Source: Paraburkholderia caribensis
GTDB lineage: Bacteria > Pseudomonadota > Gammaproteobacteria > Burkholderiales > Burkholderiaceae
Reading direction: 5' to 3'
Length of the DNA: 64,000 nucleotides
Assembly (NCBI RefSeq): GCF_002902945.1
Contig: NZ_CP026102.1
Span: forward strand, 2,418,001-2,482,000
A program made the position numbers and the translations under genes. Below the pieces are notes generated by a model. The model saw only the letters and a program-made list of their open reading frames with translations, ran no database searches and was not told the origin of the DNA. The stretch's first letter is position 1, and each line of letters begins with the position of its first letter. Shown here piece by piece: positions 53,271 to 62,239 of this stretch.

Positions 53271-54188
53271 TCAGTCCTGCTTGCTGCGCAGATCGGGATT
53301 CTGGTGCGCGATTTCCGATACCCAATCGACAAATGCACGCAGCCGCGAACTGAGATTGCGGCGATGCGGGTAGACCACGGATAGCGGCGTCGACGGGCTC
53401 TCGTAGTCGGTGAGAATTTCCGTCAACGCGCCCTGCCGGATCAACTCGGACACCATGAAGCGCGACGGCTGGATGATGCCGTGGCCCAATGCGCCCGCGT
53501 TGATATAGACGGAGCCGTCGTTCACGGCGAGCACGCTCTTCATCTGGACTTTCACGACCTCGCCGCCCACGCTGTACTCGAACGGAAAGGTTCTGCCCGA
53601 GCGCGCCGATACGTAGTTCACAGCCTGATGCTCGCTGAGTTCCTCGAGCGTCTTCGGCGTGCCGTGCCGTTCCAGATAAGCAGGCGACGCACACGTGACG
53701 ATGCGCGCGCTGCCGATGCGCTTGGCAACCAGGCTCGATTCTTCGAGCATGCCCATGCGGATCACGCAATCCACGCCGTCCTGGATCAGATCGATATTGC
53801 GATCCGCGAGACCGAGGCGCACGTCGATTTCCGGAAAGCGTTGATAGAAGTCGTCGAGCGAAGGCAGCAACAGCGCGCGCGCAAGCGTGCCCGACGTATC
53901 GACGCGTATCGTGCCCGCCGGACTTTCCCGCTTGTTCGACAGCGACGATTCGGCATCCGCGACTTCGGCGAGGATGCGCACGCACCGCTCATAAAACAGT
54001 GCGCCATCTTCCGTCACGCTCACCTGCCGCGTCGAACGGTTCAACAGGCGCACCCCGACATGCTCTTCGAGCGCCTGAATTGTTCTGCTCACCTTTGCGC
54101 GCGGCAAATCGAGCATTTCCGATACCTTCGAAAAGCTGTTCGCGTCCACCACGCGAGTGAAGATCTCCATTGCCTCAAAGCGGTCCAT
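53271..54188 (-). CDS. LysR-family transcriptional regulator
   Basis: 305 residues from the ATG at 54188, after AGGAA. HTH with MEIFTRVVDANSFSKVSEMLDLPRAKVSRTIQALE; effector domain follows. Converges with the SDR gene. It belongs to the large CrgA-like group; targets are not evident from position. Confidence 0.87.
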   Translation of the reverse strand: MDRFEAMEIFTRVVDANSFSKVSEMLDLPRAKVSRTIQALEEHVGVRLLNRSTRQVSVTEDGALFYERCVRILAEVADAESSLSNKRESPAGTIRVDTSGTLARALLLPSLDDFYQRFPEIDVRLGLADRNIDLIQDGVDCVIRMGMLEESSLVAKRIGSARIVTCASPAYLERHGTPKTLEELSEHQAVNYVSARSGRTFPFEYSVGGEVVKVQMKSVLAVNDGSVYINAGALGHGIIQPSRFMVSELIRQGALTEILTDYESPSTPLSVVYPHRRNLSSRLRAFVDWVSEIAHQNPDLRSKQD

Positions 54189-54932
54189 TTCCTGTGCCCT
54201 GTCATTGTTTGGCGGCAACACCTGCTGCTGCGGCAGACATTGCCCAATCGAACGGAACGGCGTCAGCACGTTCCGACTGCCGGCTGCGTCTCGCGCGCAG
54301 CCTGACGGGTAGAAAAATAGCACGGAGAAAATCGGCACGTGCGAGTAAGGGCGCGAACGGCGGGGCTTTTAGGGGACGCTACGCAGTGTTTCGCGGCTCG
54401 CTCCAGTAAAAATCCGGACGCCGGAACGCGGCTCGACAAACGCTGGTGATTAACCAGTTCGATCAATCAGCAAGGCGCCACGTATGATTAATATTATTTA
54501 TTTCAAACGACCCGAGCGTCATTCATCTTTAAAGCCAGTTTTTATCTATGATTCGCATTCGCGAATTGGACGCGTGGAAAACGTTTTAAAGCATGATCGT
54601 GCGTATCAATGCACCCCAAACATCCCGCGCCCGTTGTCCCAAAAGGGTTAGCGGGCAACGGCCAACGTCACGCGGGAAGGTCAGCAGTATTTCCCTGGCC
54701 ACCTGAATTACACACGCAATACTTGCCGCATATCCGCCGGAACGGTGTACTTTGCCACGTACGGTTAATTCCGATTGAAATTTAAAAAGCAGAGCATTAC
54801 GATGAGAACCCCGTCGATGCCATAAGCATTGCTCGGACCAAAAAACCTCCAAAACATATTTGCTGGCTGCAAAGGCATTTGCAGATCATTAATGTCAGCA
54901 AGCGCAGGCGCTGCGCCTTTCAGGAGATACCC
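54189..54932. other. Long AT-rich intergenic region
   Basis: 744 bp without a convincing gene. Around 54480-54590 it is markedly AT-rich for this genome (ATGATTAATATTATTTATTT at 54483). Leftward open frames exist but lack start context and conservation. It may contain promoters for the flanking genes or an H-NS-type binding region. No terminator with a T-run was seen. Confidence 0.4.
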
Positions 54933-55130
54933 GTGCTGAGCCCACACGAATTTTCGACGCTCATGCTGATCAAGAACGCGACCTCCCAGTCCGATTTTGA
55001 TCAGGCCGATCTGCTCGCGCTGGCCGACCGCGAGTTCATCACCATTGACCTGCCCGAAGCCAGCGTGACGCCTCGTCTCACGGACCGTGGACACGCGTTG
55101 CTCGCGCGCCTGGGTGGCGCGCCCCTGTGA
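54933..55130 (+). CDS. Small conserved hypothetical protein
   Basis: 65 residues starting at a GTG with CAGGAGA five bases upstream. The sequence LSPHEFSTLMLIKNATSQ followed by FDQADLLALADREFITI looks like a short winged-helix-like fold. No function assigned. It precedes the phasin gene by 130 bp. Confidence 0.6.
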   Translation: MLSPHEFSTLMLIKNATSQSDFDQADLLALADREFITIDLPEASVTPRLTDRGHALLARLGGAPL

Positions 55131-55260
55131 GGCTGCCGGGTCACACTCGGAGAAGCGCCAGGCAACCAGCGGCAACTCCCCTTTGACCAGCGGGCGTCGA
55201 TCTACGATCACATCGGCGCCAGCCGGATTTTTTGTGCATACAACCTTGCGAGGCCATTCG

Positions 55261-55779
55261 ATGCTCACGACCATCGACGAATTGACTGCTGCACAGAAAG
55301 CCGGAGTTCAGACGTTCTTCAACATGACGAACGAGGCGGTCAGCGGCTTTGAGAAACTCGTTCAACTGAACTTGCGCTTCTTGCGCGACAACACGCAGCG
55401 CGCGATGAATGCACTCGCCAATGGCGAGGCGCCGGCCATGGCTGCCCTCAGCCGCGGCGACGTGTCGGCGATCGAACGTGCGGCGCTCTATAACCGCCAG
55501 GTGTTCGAGATTTTCGCTGGCACGCAGGCCGCGATCGTCCGGCATGCGACGGCGCAATACGAAAAGCAGATCAGCACGGTGCAAGCCGAACTCGGCGACG
55601 CTGCGCAGCGCGCGCCGGCAGGCGCCGAGGTCGCGGTGACGGCGATGAATTCGGCCATCACGGCAGCAAACACATTCTATGAAAGTGTCTGGAAAACGGT
55701 TCAGCAGGCGGTCCATACGGCCGAGAGCAATGTGAACGTGATGACACGCAGCGCGACGAGTGGCTCGCACGCCGCCTGA
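55261..55779 (+). CDS. phaP: Phasin-family protein
   Basis: 172 residues, nearly all helical. The order LTAAQKAGVQTFFNMTNEAVSGFEKLVQLNL, then SAITAANTFYESVWKTVQQA, is typical of phasins that coat polyhydroxyalkanoate granules. Start at 55261 gives the family length. A terminator follows 64 bp downstream. Confidence 0.85.
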   Translation: MLTTIDELTAAQKAGVQTFFNMTNEAVSGFEKLVQLNLRFLRDNTQRAMNALANGEAPAMAALSRGDVSAIERAALYNRQVFEIFAGTQAAIVRHATAQYEKQISTVQAELGDAAQRAPAGAEVAVTAMNSAITAANTFYESVWKTVQQAVHTAESNVNVMTRSATSGSHAA

Positions 55780-55843
55780 ACGGGCGACGCGCGACATGCA
55801 GTTGTAGGAAACCGGACGCGATCCCCGCGTCAGGCGCATTTTC

Positions 55844-55870
55844 AGCCCGCTTTCGAGCGGGCTTTTTTTT
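55844..55870 (+). terminator. Phasin terminator
   Basis: AGCCCGCT-TTCG-AGCGGGCT followed by T7. Confidence 0.9.
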
Positions 55871-55893
55871 GTCGTGTGCAGCGCAGGTCTACC

Positions 55894-56082
55894 TTATTTG
55901 AAGCTCGCTTCGCCGTCGCCGGGCGCGGGGCGGCCGTCGGCTTCTTCATCCGGTGATGGCTCGGGCGCGAGCGGGTCCATGTCGGGCGGAATGCCGGGCG
56001 CCGGGCGCGGCTGGTCGCCCGGTTCGTCCAGCGGCTGATTGGCGGGATCCGCGAACGGATCAATAGTCGGGTCGGTTTGCAT
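55894..56082 (-). CDS. Small acidic proline-rich protein
   Basis: 62 residues beginning MQTDPTIDPFADPANQP, acidic, Pro/Asp-rich and without predicted structure. GGGAG precedes the ATG. The next gene on the same strand also starts MQT with a GGGAG site, so the two may be related. No family recognised. Confidence 0.5.
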   Translation of the reverse strand: MQTDPTIDPFADPANQPLDEPGDQPRPAPGIPPDMDPLAPEPSPDEEADGRPAPGDGEASFK

Positions 56083-56123
56083 GGCTTGCTCCCTGCTTGG
56101 TCCCTTGCTGCTGGTAGGTGGCG

Positions 56124-56360
56124 CTAGTTGCGTTGCGCGCCCTTCGGCGGTGCGCCCTTCGGCGGTGCGCCCTTCGACTCGCGCGGTACGACGGGCGGTT
56201 CGAAATCCGCGTCGGTCGGCGCACCGTGTGCGGCCTTGTCCTTTCGTGTGCTTCCGGCACCTCCCTTCTCATTTGCGTCCCTGTTGCGCGCAGGCATTGG
56301 CGCTTCCGGTCCACCCGGTTCGTCCATCGTGTTCGGCTGCTCTGTGGTCGTCGTTTGCAT
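56124..56360 (-). CDS. Small disordered protein with a KGAPP repeat
   Basis: 78 residues beginning MQTTTTEQPNTMDEPGG. It is hydrophilic and ends in the tandem repeat KGAPPKGAPPKGA, encoded by a 15-bp DNA repeat (GCGCCCTTCGGCGGT type). GGGAG precedes the ATG at 56360. It lies 41 bp upstream of the other MQT protein and is probably cotranscribed with it. Confidence 0.5.
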   Translation of the reverse strand: MQTTTTEQPNTMDEPGGPEAPMPARNRDANEKGGAGSTRKDKAAHGAPTDADFEPPVVPRESKGAPPKGAPPKGAQRN

Positions 56361-56547
56361 ATCGCGCTCCCTGTGATGCGCTGTTCGCCGCGTCATCGCT
56401 CTCTGAACAGCAACTAAGCAGCAACGCGTATTCCCATGCAGCGCCGTTGCGTGACTTCGAACGAGGCATGCCACGTGCTCATCGCCACGGACGTCTTTAC
56501 CTGGGCGCCTCATCCGGCCACGTCACCCTGCATATTTTTCTACTCCG

Positions 56548-57615
56548 ATGAAAAGACTTCATGGCCTCGTCACCTGTTGCGCGCTCACCTTGTTCGCGGG
56601 ATGCACCAGCATCGGCCCCACGCGTCTGAAAGCGGATCAGGTCGACTATGCGCGCGCGCTCGGCGACGCAAAAAAGCGGGAGATACTCGCGGCCGTCGTC
56701 GGGTTGCGTTATGCCGACGCGCCCTCGTTTCTGACCGTCAGCCAGATCATCGCGGCCTACAACGTCGACGCATCCGCGTCATCGACGCTCAACGCAGGCT
56801 CGGGCAGCGTGCCGAACTATGCGTCGGCCACGGGGACGTTGTCGTATTCGAACCATCCAACGTTCACCTTCACGCCGACCACGGGCGAAGCGTATGCGCA
56901 GGCGTATATCCGTCCACTCGCGCCGTCGCTGGTGCTGCCGCTCGCGGAGGGCGGCATCCCGATCGATCTGCTGTTGCGCATTTCCGCTCAGTCGATAGGC
57001 GGATTGCAGAATGGGACCGCCTTAGGCGGCGAAGACAGCGCGGGCTCGCCGCAGTTCTTCCAGCTGATACAGGCGCTGCGGCAGCTGCAGCTGGCGGGCG
57101 AACTGAATGTCGAATCGCGCAACGTGAACAATGAGCAGCATGTCTATCTCGTGCTCGGCACGGCCACGACGACGGGCGAGGCCAATGCCGTGCCCGACCT
57201 GATGCTGGTGCGCAAGCTTCTGCATCTGAAGGGCAACGCCGGTAACTTTGAGATCGTGTATGGACAGTCGTCGCGCGGCGGCGATCAGATTGCGATCCTG
57301 ACGCGCTCGGTGCTCGGCATTCTCACCGACCTCGGCGCTCAGGTTCGGGTGCCTCACGACACGATCGATGACGGCTCGACCAAGCCGACCGTCGCGCTCG
57401 TCGGCGGCGAAACACGGCCCACGGTCGTCGTGCAAAACGGCGACAAGCCGCCCGCCGATGCTTACGTCGCAGTCCGCTACGGTGCGACAACCTATTGGGT
57501 CGAGCGCAACGACTTCGACTCGAAGTACGCCTTCACGGTCGTGCAGAATCTGATGGCGCTTGCTGAAGCCGACACGGCCAGCAAGGCGCCCGTCGTGACG
57601 ATACCTGCCAACTGA
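56548..57615 (+). CDS. Putative outer-membrane or periplasmic lipoprotein
   Basis: 355 residues. Signal peptide with lipobox LFAGC; Cys19 should be lipidated. The mature region has QIIAAYNVDASASS, YAQAYIRPLAPSLVLPLAEGGIPIDLLLRIS and repeated beta-rich segments. I know no characterised homolog; similar proteins are labelled hypothetical lipoproteins. The start gives a normal signal peptide. A long hairpin lies between it and the converging DUF4148 gene. Confidence 0.7.
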   Translation: MKRLHGLVTCCALTLFAGCTSIGPTRLKADQVDYARALGDAKKREILAAVVGLRYADAPSFLTVSQIIAAYNVDASASSTLNAGSGSVPNYASATGTLSYSNHPTFTFTPTTGEAYAQAYIRPLAPSLVLPLAEGGIPIDLLLRISAQSIGGLQNGTALGGEDSAGSPQFFQLIQALRQLQLAGELNVESRNVNNEQHVYLVLGTATTTGEANAVPDLMLVRKLLHLKGNAGNFEIVYGQSSRGGDQIAILTRSVLGILTDLGAQVRVPHDTIDDGSTKPTVALVGGETRPTVVVQNGDKPPADAYVAVRYGATTYWVERNDFDSKYAFTVVQNLMALAEADTASKAPVVTIPAN

Positions 57616-57629
57616 CATGCGTTGTAAAA

Positions 57630-57661
57630 CAGGCGGGATGCATAATCATGCGACCCGCCTG
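57630..57661. terminator. Hairpin between convergent genes
   Basis: CAGGCGGG and CCCGCCTG arms, with an inner GCAT/ATGC pairing. No T-run, but it sits between the ends of two converging genes. Confidence 0.4.
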
Positions 57662-57687
57662 ACCTCACGTCCTCACACACCCCTGGA

Positions 57688-58026
57688 CTACTGACCGAAG
57701 TACACACCCTTCGTGCCGTCGCTGGAACGCGAGCCCATTGGCTGTGATGTGCGGCCGGATGCCGCCGTACCGTTCACCACGCCGCCGTAGCTTTCGCCCT
57801 GCCCTTGTTGCTCTGACAAACGGCGCTCGGCGGCTTGCGCGTTAGCGGGATAGTGCGTGCGGTCGCCGTCGCCCGGACGATACCCTTGGCTCTCGACGTT
57901 CATCAGGTCCTGCCTCACTTCACCGCGCGTTGCGGGCTGGTTCGGCTGGACAGTCGTTTGTGCAAAAGCCGTAGCGGAAACACCCATGACGGCGGCAAGA
58001 ATGGCAGCGTGCTTAAGCAGTTTCAT
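57688..58026 (-). CDS. DUF4148 domain-containing secreted protein
   Basis: 112 residues. Signal peptide cleaved after AFA near residue 22, then QTTVQPNQPATRGEVRQDLMNVESQGYRPG, the DUF4148 signature common in Burkholderia. The C-terminal part is Gly/Ser-rich. GGAGGAAG precedes the ATG. Function unknown; single gene. Confidence 0.85.
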   Translation of the reverse strand: MKLLKHAAILAAVMGVSATAFAQTTVQPNQPATRGEVRQDLMNVESQGYRPGDGDRTHYPANAQAAERRLSEQQGQGESYGGVVNGTAASGRTSQPMGSRSSDGTKGVYFGQ

Positions 58027-58120
58027 GACTTCCTCCATGAAGTAGGTAGTACACCTTCAATGGTGCAAGCGCTGTACCCGCCAACTCTGTGTGAAGTAAC
58101 CCTCATGCAAGCCGTGTCGA

Positions 58121-58684
58121 TTATTTCTCGAACCGTTTTCGCGTACCCGTCATTGATGCGGCTTTTGGTGCGGTGTGGTTGCGTGCACCACAAATCAGCG
58201 CCACACCTTCCGCAGCCGTCGCCCGCAACGAGGCGCGTGAATCGCCCGCGCGCGAACGCAATGCAAGACTATGCAAGATCGCCCATGCGACGCGTGCGAG
58301 CACGGCAGCATCCGCGTCGGCTGAAAGCTCGCCGTCTGTCTGGGCGCGCCGGATGCGCTTTTCGAATGCGCGATCGAATAATTTCAGGCCTTGCGCCAAT
58401 CTGGTGCGCACGCCTTCGTCGACTTTCGATTCGACCACGGCCGTGCCGATCAGAAAACATCCGCGCGGCTCGCCGCCAGCGGGCAGACAAAGCGCATGCT
58501 TGTCGCCGAACGCGGCATACAGGCTGGGGCGATTCATACCCGTCGCATCGCTCAGCGTATCGAGCGACGTGCCCGAATAGCCGCCTAGCCAGAATGCATC
58601 GGTGGCGTTGCTGAGCGCATCGTCCGCATCGTACGCACGCGGCCGTCCGCGTGCACGCTTCTCACTTTTTGTACTGTCTCGCAT
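58121..58684 (-). CDS. TetR-family regulator with an apparent internal deletion
   Basis: 187 residues. The HTH (about 18-64) has GYSGTSLDTLSDATGMNRPSLYAAFGDKHAL. Family members of this type normally have some 40 residues (helices 4-5) between the G-K-HAL segment and the PRGC motif; here the two are joined as DKHALCLPAGGEPRGCF with about seven residues between them. The frame is kept, so the change is an in-frame loss. DNA binding may survive, but the ligand pocket is probably damaged. It is divergent from the VOC gene. Confidence 0.75.
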   Translation of the reverse strand: MRDSTKSEKRARGRPRAYDADDALSNATDAFWLGGYSGTSLDTLSDATGMNRPSLYAAFGDKHALCLPAGGEPRGCFLIGTAVVESKVDEGVRTRLAQGLKLFDRAFEKRIRRAQTDGELSADADAAVLARVAWAILHSLALRSRAGDSRASLRATAAEGVALICGARNHTAPKAASMTGTRKRFEK

Positions 58685-58704
58685 ACAAATATTGGCACCC
58701 CTGA

Positions 58705-58728
58705 TTTTTGTCCACCATGGTACAAAAA
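58705..58728. promoter_or_regulatory. Candidate TetR operator
   Basis: Inverted arms TTTTTGT (58705-58711) and ACAAAAA (58722-58728) are separated by 10 bp containing ACCATGG. It lies 20 bp upstream of the TetR start, and a further TTTTTGTAC occurs just inside the TetR gene. Position and symmetry fit autoregulation; binding is inferred. Confidence 0.45.
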
Positions 58729-58854
58729 CCCGCTGTCGATGCGTATTACCATCGCCACATGCAGCGTCCGCATGTGGCCAAAGCATTGGCCGAAGAAACG
58801 GCGTTGTATCGTAAAGAACAGGCGCTTCAATAACGAACCACGCGAGGTTTAACG

Positions 58855-59238
58855 ATGCAGGTCAAACGGATCGTCTCGAATGTCCACGCGCAGGACGCGG
58901 CGCGCGCGCAGCGCTTCTATCACGAGATTCTCGGCCTCGATCTGCTGATGGATCACGGCTGGATCCGCACCTACGGATCGAACCAGCCGATGACAGTGCA
59001 GATCAGCTTCGCGCAGCAAGGCGGCTCGGACACGCCCGTGCCCGACCTGTCGATCGAAGTCGACGACGTGGACGCCGCCTGTAAAGCGATGCAGACAGCC
59101 GGCTTTGCGATCGAATACGGCCCCGTCGACGAACCGTGGGGCGTGCGGCGCTTTTATGTGCGCGACCCGTTCGGCAAGCTCGTCAACATTCTCGCGCACC
59201 GCGAGGACGCGGGCGCTTACACGGCCCCACCAGATTGA
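58855..59238 (+). CDS. VOC-family (glyoxalase/bleomycin-resistance-like) protein
   Basis: 127 residues with the beta-alpha-beta-beta-beta repeats of a VOC protein. It opens VKRIVSNVHAQDAARAQRFYHEILGLD and ends with RFYVRDPFGKLVNILAHR. A metal-binding Glu at the usual C-terminal place is not obvious, so it may be a binding rather than a catalytic member. It is divergent from the TetR gene, which may control it. Confidence 0.82.
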   Translation: MQVKRIVSNVHAQDAARAQRFYHEILGLDLLMDHGWIRTYGSNQPMTVQISFAQQGGSDTPVPDLSIEVDDVDAACKAMQTAGFAIEYGPVDEPWGVRRFYVRDPFGKLVNILAHREDAGAYTAPPD

Positions 59239-59340
59239 CGGGCATTAACGGAAAATTGCCATCGAACGGACACACCGCTGCGCACGCAATCGCTTTACTA
59301 TTGACGCGCGCAGTGTGCGCTGCCTACCGGGAGAACATCC

Positions 59341-60096
59341 ATGGACCTGGAGTCGATCCGCAAGAACGCGTTTGCAATGCCCGTACACAATCCCGCCTTT
59401 CCGCGTCCGCCGTTTCGTTTTGTGAATCGCGAGTACTTCATTATTTCGTACGAATCCGATCCTGATGCGATCGCTGCCGCCGTGCCCGCGCCGCTCAAGC
59501 CGGAGAACACGCTGGTGCATTACGAATTTATTCGCATGCCCGATTCGTCCGGATTCGGCGACTACACCGAAAGCGGCCAGGTCATTTCGGTGCGCGACGC
59601 GGACGGCCGGCTTGGCAACTACACGCATTCCATGTATCTGGACGACGAAGGCCCGATTGCGGCAGGCCGCGAAATCTGGGGCTTTCCGAAGAAACTCGCG
59701 CGTCCGCATATCAGCGTGGACGGCAACGACACGCTGCTCGGCACGCTCGATTACGGCACGCAACGCATCGCGACAGGCACCATGGGTTACAAGCACTGGA
59801 CGCTCGACATGGAAACCGAGCGCGCGAAACTCGCCGACACGCCGAACTATCTGTTGAAGGTGATCCCGCATGTCGACGGGACGGCGCGCGTGTGCGAGCT
59901 GGTGCGCTTCTTTCTGCGCGACGTGACGGTGCTCGGCGCGTGGGCGGGACCGGCCGCGCTCGAATTGCGGCCCCATGCGCTCGCGCCCGTCGCGGATCTG
60001 CCCGTACGGCGCGTGGTCGGCGCGCGCCAGGTCGTCGCCAATCTCACGCTCGATATCGGCGAAGTCGCGTTCGACTATCTGGCGAACGCCGGATAG
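59341..60096 (+). CDS. adc: Acetoacetate decarboxylase
   Basis: 251 residues. The Schiff-base lysine is in EIWGFPKKLARP (Lys117/Lys118), matching the family; the N-terminal Arg-rich FPRPPFRFVNREYF is also conserved. It converts acetoacetate to acetone and CO2. Single gene with no bdhA next to it. Some homologs act on larger beta-keto acids, which cannot be excluded. Confidence 0.88.
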   Translation: MDLESIRKNAFAMPVHNPAFPRPPFRFVNREYFIISYESDPDAIAAAVPAPLKPENTLVHYEFIRMPDSSGFGDYTESGQVISVRDADGRLGNYTHSMYLDDEGPIAAGREIWGFPKKLARPHISVDGNDTLLGTLDYGTQRIATGTMGYKHWTLDMETERAKLADTPNYLLKVIPHVDGTARVCELVRFFLRDVTVLGAWAGPAALELRPHALAPVADLPVRRVVGARQVVANLTLDIGEVAFDYLANAG

Positions 60097-60124
60097 CGAA
60101 TAGCAAGGCGGCACGCACCGTTCG

Positions 60125-61012
60125 CTACTTGCCTTCGATCAGCTTGACGAGCGTATGCAGCAGGCGGTTCGACGGCGTGGCAACGCCGAGCGCGTCGCCA
60201 CGCCGCACGATCAGTCCGTTCAGGTGATCGATCTCGCTGCGCTTGCCGCGCGACAAATCCTGCGCCGTCGATGAATACTGCCCAGGCATTGTCTCGGCAA
60301 TCATCCGTACGGCCTTGTCGATGTCGCCGGGAATCGTGACGCCATCGGCCTTCGCGACAGCGAGACACTCGCCGACGATGTCGCGCATCACGGTTGCCAC
60401 GCCCTCGCCTTTCACGAGCCGGCCATAAGGCAGCTGCGTGATCGCCGACAACGCGTTGTAAGCGCAGTTGAGGATCAGCTTTGCCCACAGAGCGCCGCGC
60501 ACGTTGTCGGAGATTTCGGTGGGCACGCCTGCCGCGATCAGCGCCTGCGCAACCTCGGCGCTCGCGCTGGACGGCTCGATCACCAGTTCGCCGCGTCCAT
60601 GATGCCGCACGTGCCCCGGCCCGGCCATTTCCGTCGCGACATAGACGACGGCGGCCGCCACTGGCTGCGCAATCACCTTGCGCACTTCGTCGGCGTTTTC
60701 GACGCCGTTCTGCAGCGACAGCACGAGCGTATCGGCGGCGAGAAACGGCTTGATTTCCAGCGCCGCGCTGTGCGTGTCCGTCGATTTCACGCAGAACAGC
60801 ACGAGCTTCGCGCCCTGCACCGCACTTGCCTGGGTGCTTGCGGCGAGGGGAATGTGCTCGTCGAACGATTGTGCCTGCAGACGCAGGCCGCTCGTTTCGA
60901 TCGCCTCGACGTGTTGCGGGCGTCCGATCAATACCACTTCATGTCCCGCGCGCGCCAGCATGCCGCCGTAGTAGCAGCCCACCGCGCCCGCGCCCATCAC
61001 GGCGACTTTCAT
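60125..61012 (-). CDS. panE: 2-dehydropantoate 2-reductase
   Basis: 295 residues. NADP motif MGAGAVGCYYGG at 6-17, HHGRGELVIE midway, catalytic Lys in ALWAKLILNCAYNALSAIT, and the C-terminal segment SSTAQDLSRGKRSEIDHLNG that holds the substrate-binding Ser. The enzyme reduces ketopantoate in pantothenate synthesis. More than one paralog is common in Burkholderia, so this may not be the main PanE. Confidence 0.87.
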   Translation of the reverse strand: MKVAVMGAGAVGCYYGGMLARAGHEVVLIGRPQHVEAIETSGLRLQAQSFDEHIPLAASTQASAVQGAKLVLFCVKSTDTHSAALEIKPFLAADTLVLSLQNGVENADEVRKVIAQPVAAAVVYVATEMAGPGHVRHHGRGELVIEPSSASAEVAQALIAAGVPTEISDNVRGALWAKLILNCAYNALSAITQLPYGRLVKGEGVATVMRDIVGECLAVAKADGVTIPGDIDKAVRMIAETMPGQYSSTAQDLSRGKRSEIDHLNGLIVRRGDALGVATPSNRLLHTLVKLIEGK

Positions 61013-61105
61013 ATCAACGCTCTTGTGTACGGAATCGAAGCTTCAAAACTTACCACACGCTGCGTGCCGGAGGGCCGAACACGGTCATGACGACATGCGC
61101 TTTCA

Positions 61106-61996
61106 TCAGGCGCGCGTTCGCACGGCGAGCAATGCGTCGGCGAATGCGGCGGGCGCCTCTTGCGGCAGATTGTGGCCTGCGCCGTCGATCACGCGGTACT
61201 CGTACGGCCCCGTGAAATGCGCCGCATGATGCGCGGTCCCGCCGATTCCCATCACGCCGTCGGTGCTGCCGTCGAGCGCGATCGTCGGCACGGGGATGGA
61301 CGGCTGCGCGGCGAGCAGCCGTTCCATCGCGTCGTAGCGCGGATCGCCCGCCACCAATGCAAAGCGATGCCGGTACGAATGAATCACGACGTCGACGAAA
61401 TCCGGATGATCGAACGATGCTGCCGTGCGCGCGTAGCACGCGTCGTCGAAACGCCAGGTGGGCGACCAGAGCGTCCATAGCAGACGGCACAGCGCGCGGC
61501 GGTTTTCAGTGAGGCCAGCACGGCCGCGCTCGCCGTGAAAATAGTATTGATACCAGTGACGCAGTTCGTTTTCCGGCAGCGCAGGCCTGCCTGACGCCGC
61601 GATGTCCTGGATGTTGTAGCCGTTGACCGTCACGAGCCCCTGCACGCGCTCTGGATAAAGCGCCGCGACGATACACGCGGCGCGCCCGCCCCAGTCGTAG
61701 CCGCCGAGCAACGCGCGTTCGATCTGCAATGCGTCGAGCAGCGCGAGCAGATCGGCGCCGAGCGCCGCCTGCTGGCCGGAGCGCGGCGTGGTGGAGGCAA
61801 GGAAGCGCGTCGGCCCGTAGCCGCGCAGGTACGGCACGATCACGCGCGCGCCTTGCGCGGCAAGCAGTGGCGCGACTTCATCGTAGGCGTGAACGTCGTA
61901 CGGAAAACCGTGCAGCAGCACGACGGGCCAGCCTTCGGGCTGACCGGATTCCTCATAGGCGATGTCCAGCAGTTCGGTGCTCACGTGCTTCGGCAT
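61106..61996 (-). CDS. Alpha/beta hydrolase with an Asp nucleophile (epoxide hydrolase/dehalogenase-like)
   Basis: 296 residues from the ATG at 61996 (AAGGAG upstream). Oxyanion motif LLHGFPYD, nucleophile elbow LGGYDWGG with Asp instead of Ser, and the catalytic His in IDGAGHNLPQE. An Asp nucleophile places it with epoxide hydrolases, haloalkane or fluoroacetate dehalogenases. The cap domain contains HWYQYYFHGERGR, as in epoxide-hydrolase-like proteins. Substrate unknown. Leftward, 93 bp upstream of panE. Confidence 0.8.
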   Translation of the reverse strand: MPKHVSTELLDIAYEESGQPEGWPVVLLHGFPYDVHAYDEVAPLLAAQGARVIVPYLRGYGPTRFLASTTPRSGQQAALGADLLALLDALQIERALLGGYDWGGRAACIVAALYPERVQGLVTVNGYNIQDIAASGRPALPENELRHWYQYYFHGERGRAGLTENRRALCRLLWTLWSPTWRFDDACYARTAASFDHPDFVDVVIHSYRHRFALVAGDPRYDAMERLLAAQPSIPVPTIALDGSTDGVMGIGGTAHHAAHFTGPYEYRVIDGAGHNLPQEAPAAFADALLAVRTRA

Positions 61997-62239
61997 GATC
62001 GGCGGCTCCTTTTCAGGCGACCTACAGACGACGTTCGGGGCGCAGCGAGCGTTCATGGTAGCGCCGTCGCACGAATCGCGCTGCGCGCTTGCCGCGCGCA
62101 AAAGAAGGTCGCTTTACAGCAAACCAATGTCGTATTCTTGCCATGCCAGCCGTCCAGCCGCCCGCTACATTCGATCAGACGAAGCCCCGCAAACCGTCGC
62201 AATCCGGGTGCCGCGCGAGACGAACCACACCGAGCAAGA

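Noticed and set aside
54586..55274. Leftward open frames in the AT-rich gap and opposite the small GTG-start gene
   Set aside because: No plausible ribosome site, no domain, and they overlap better supported genes or non-coding AT-rich DNA.
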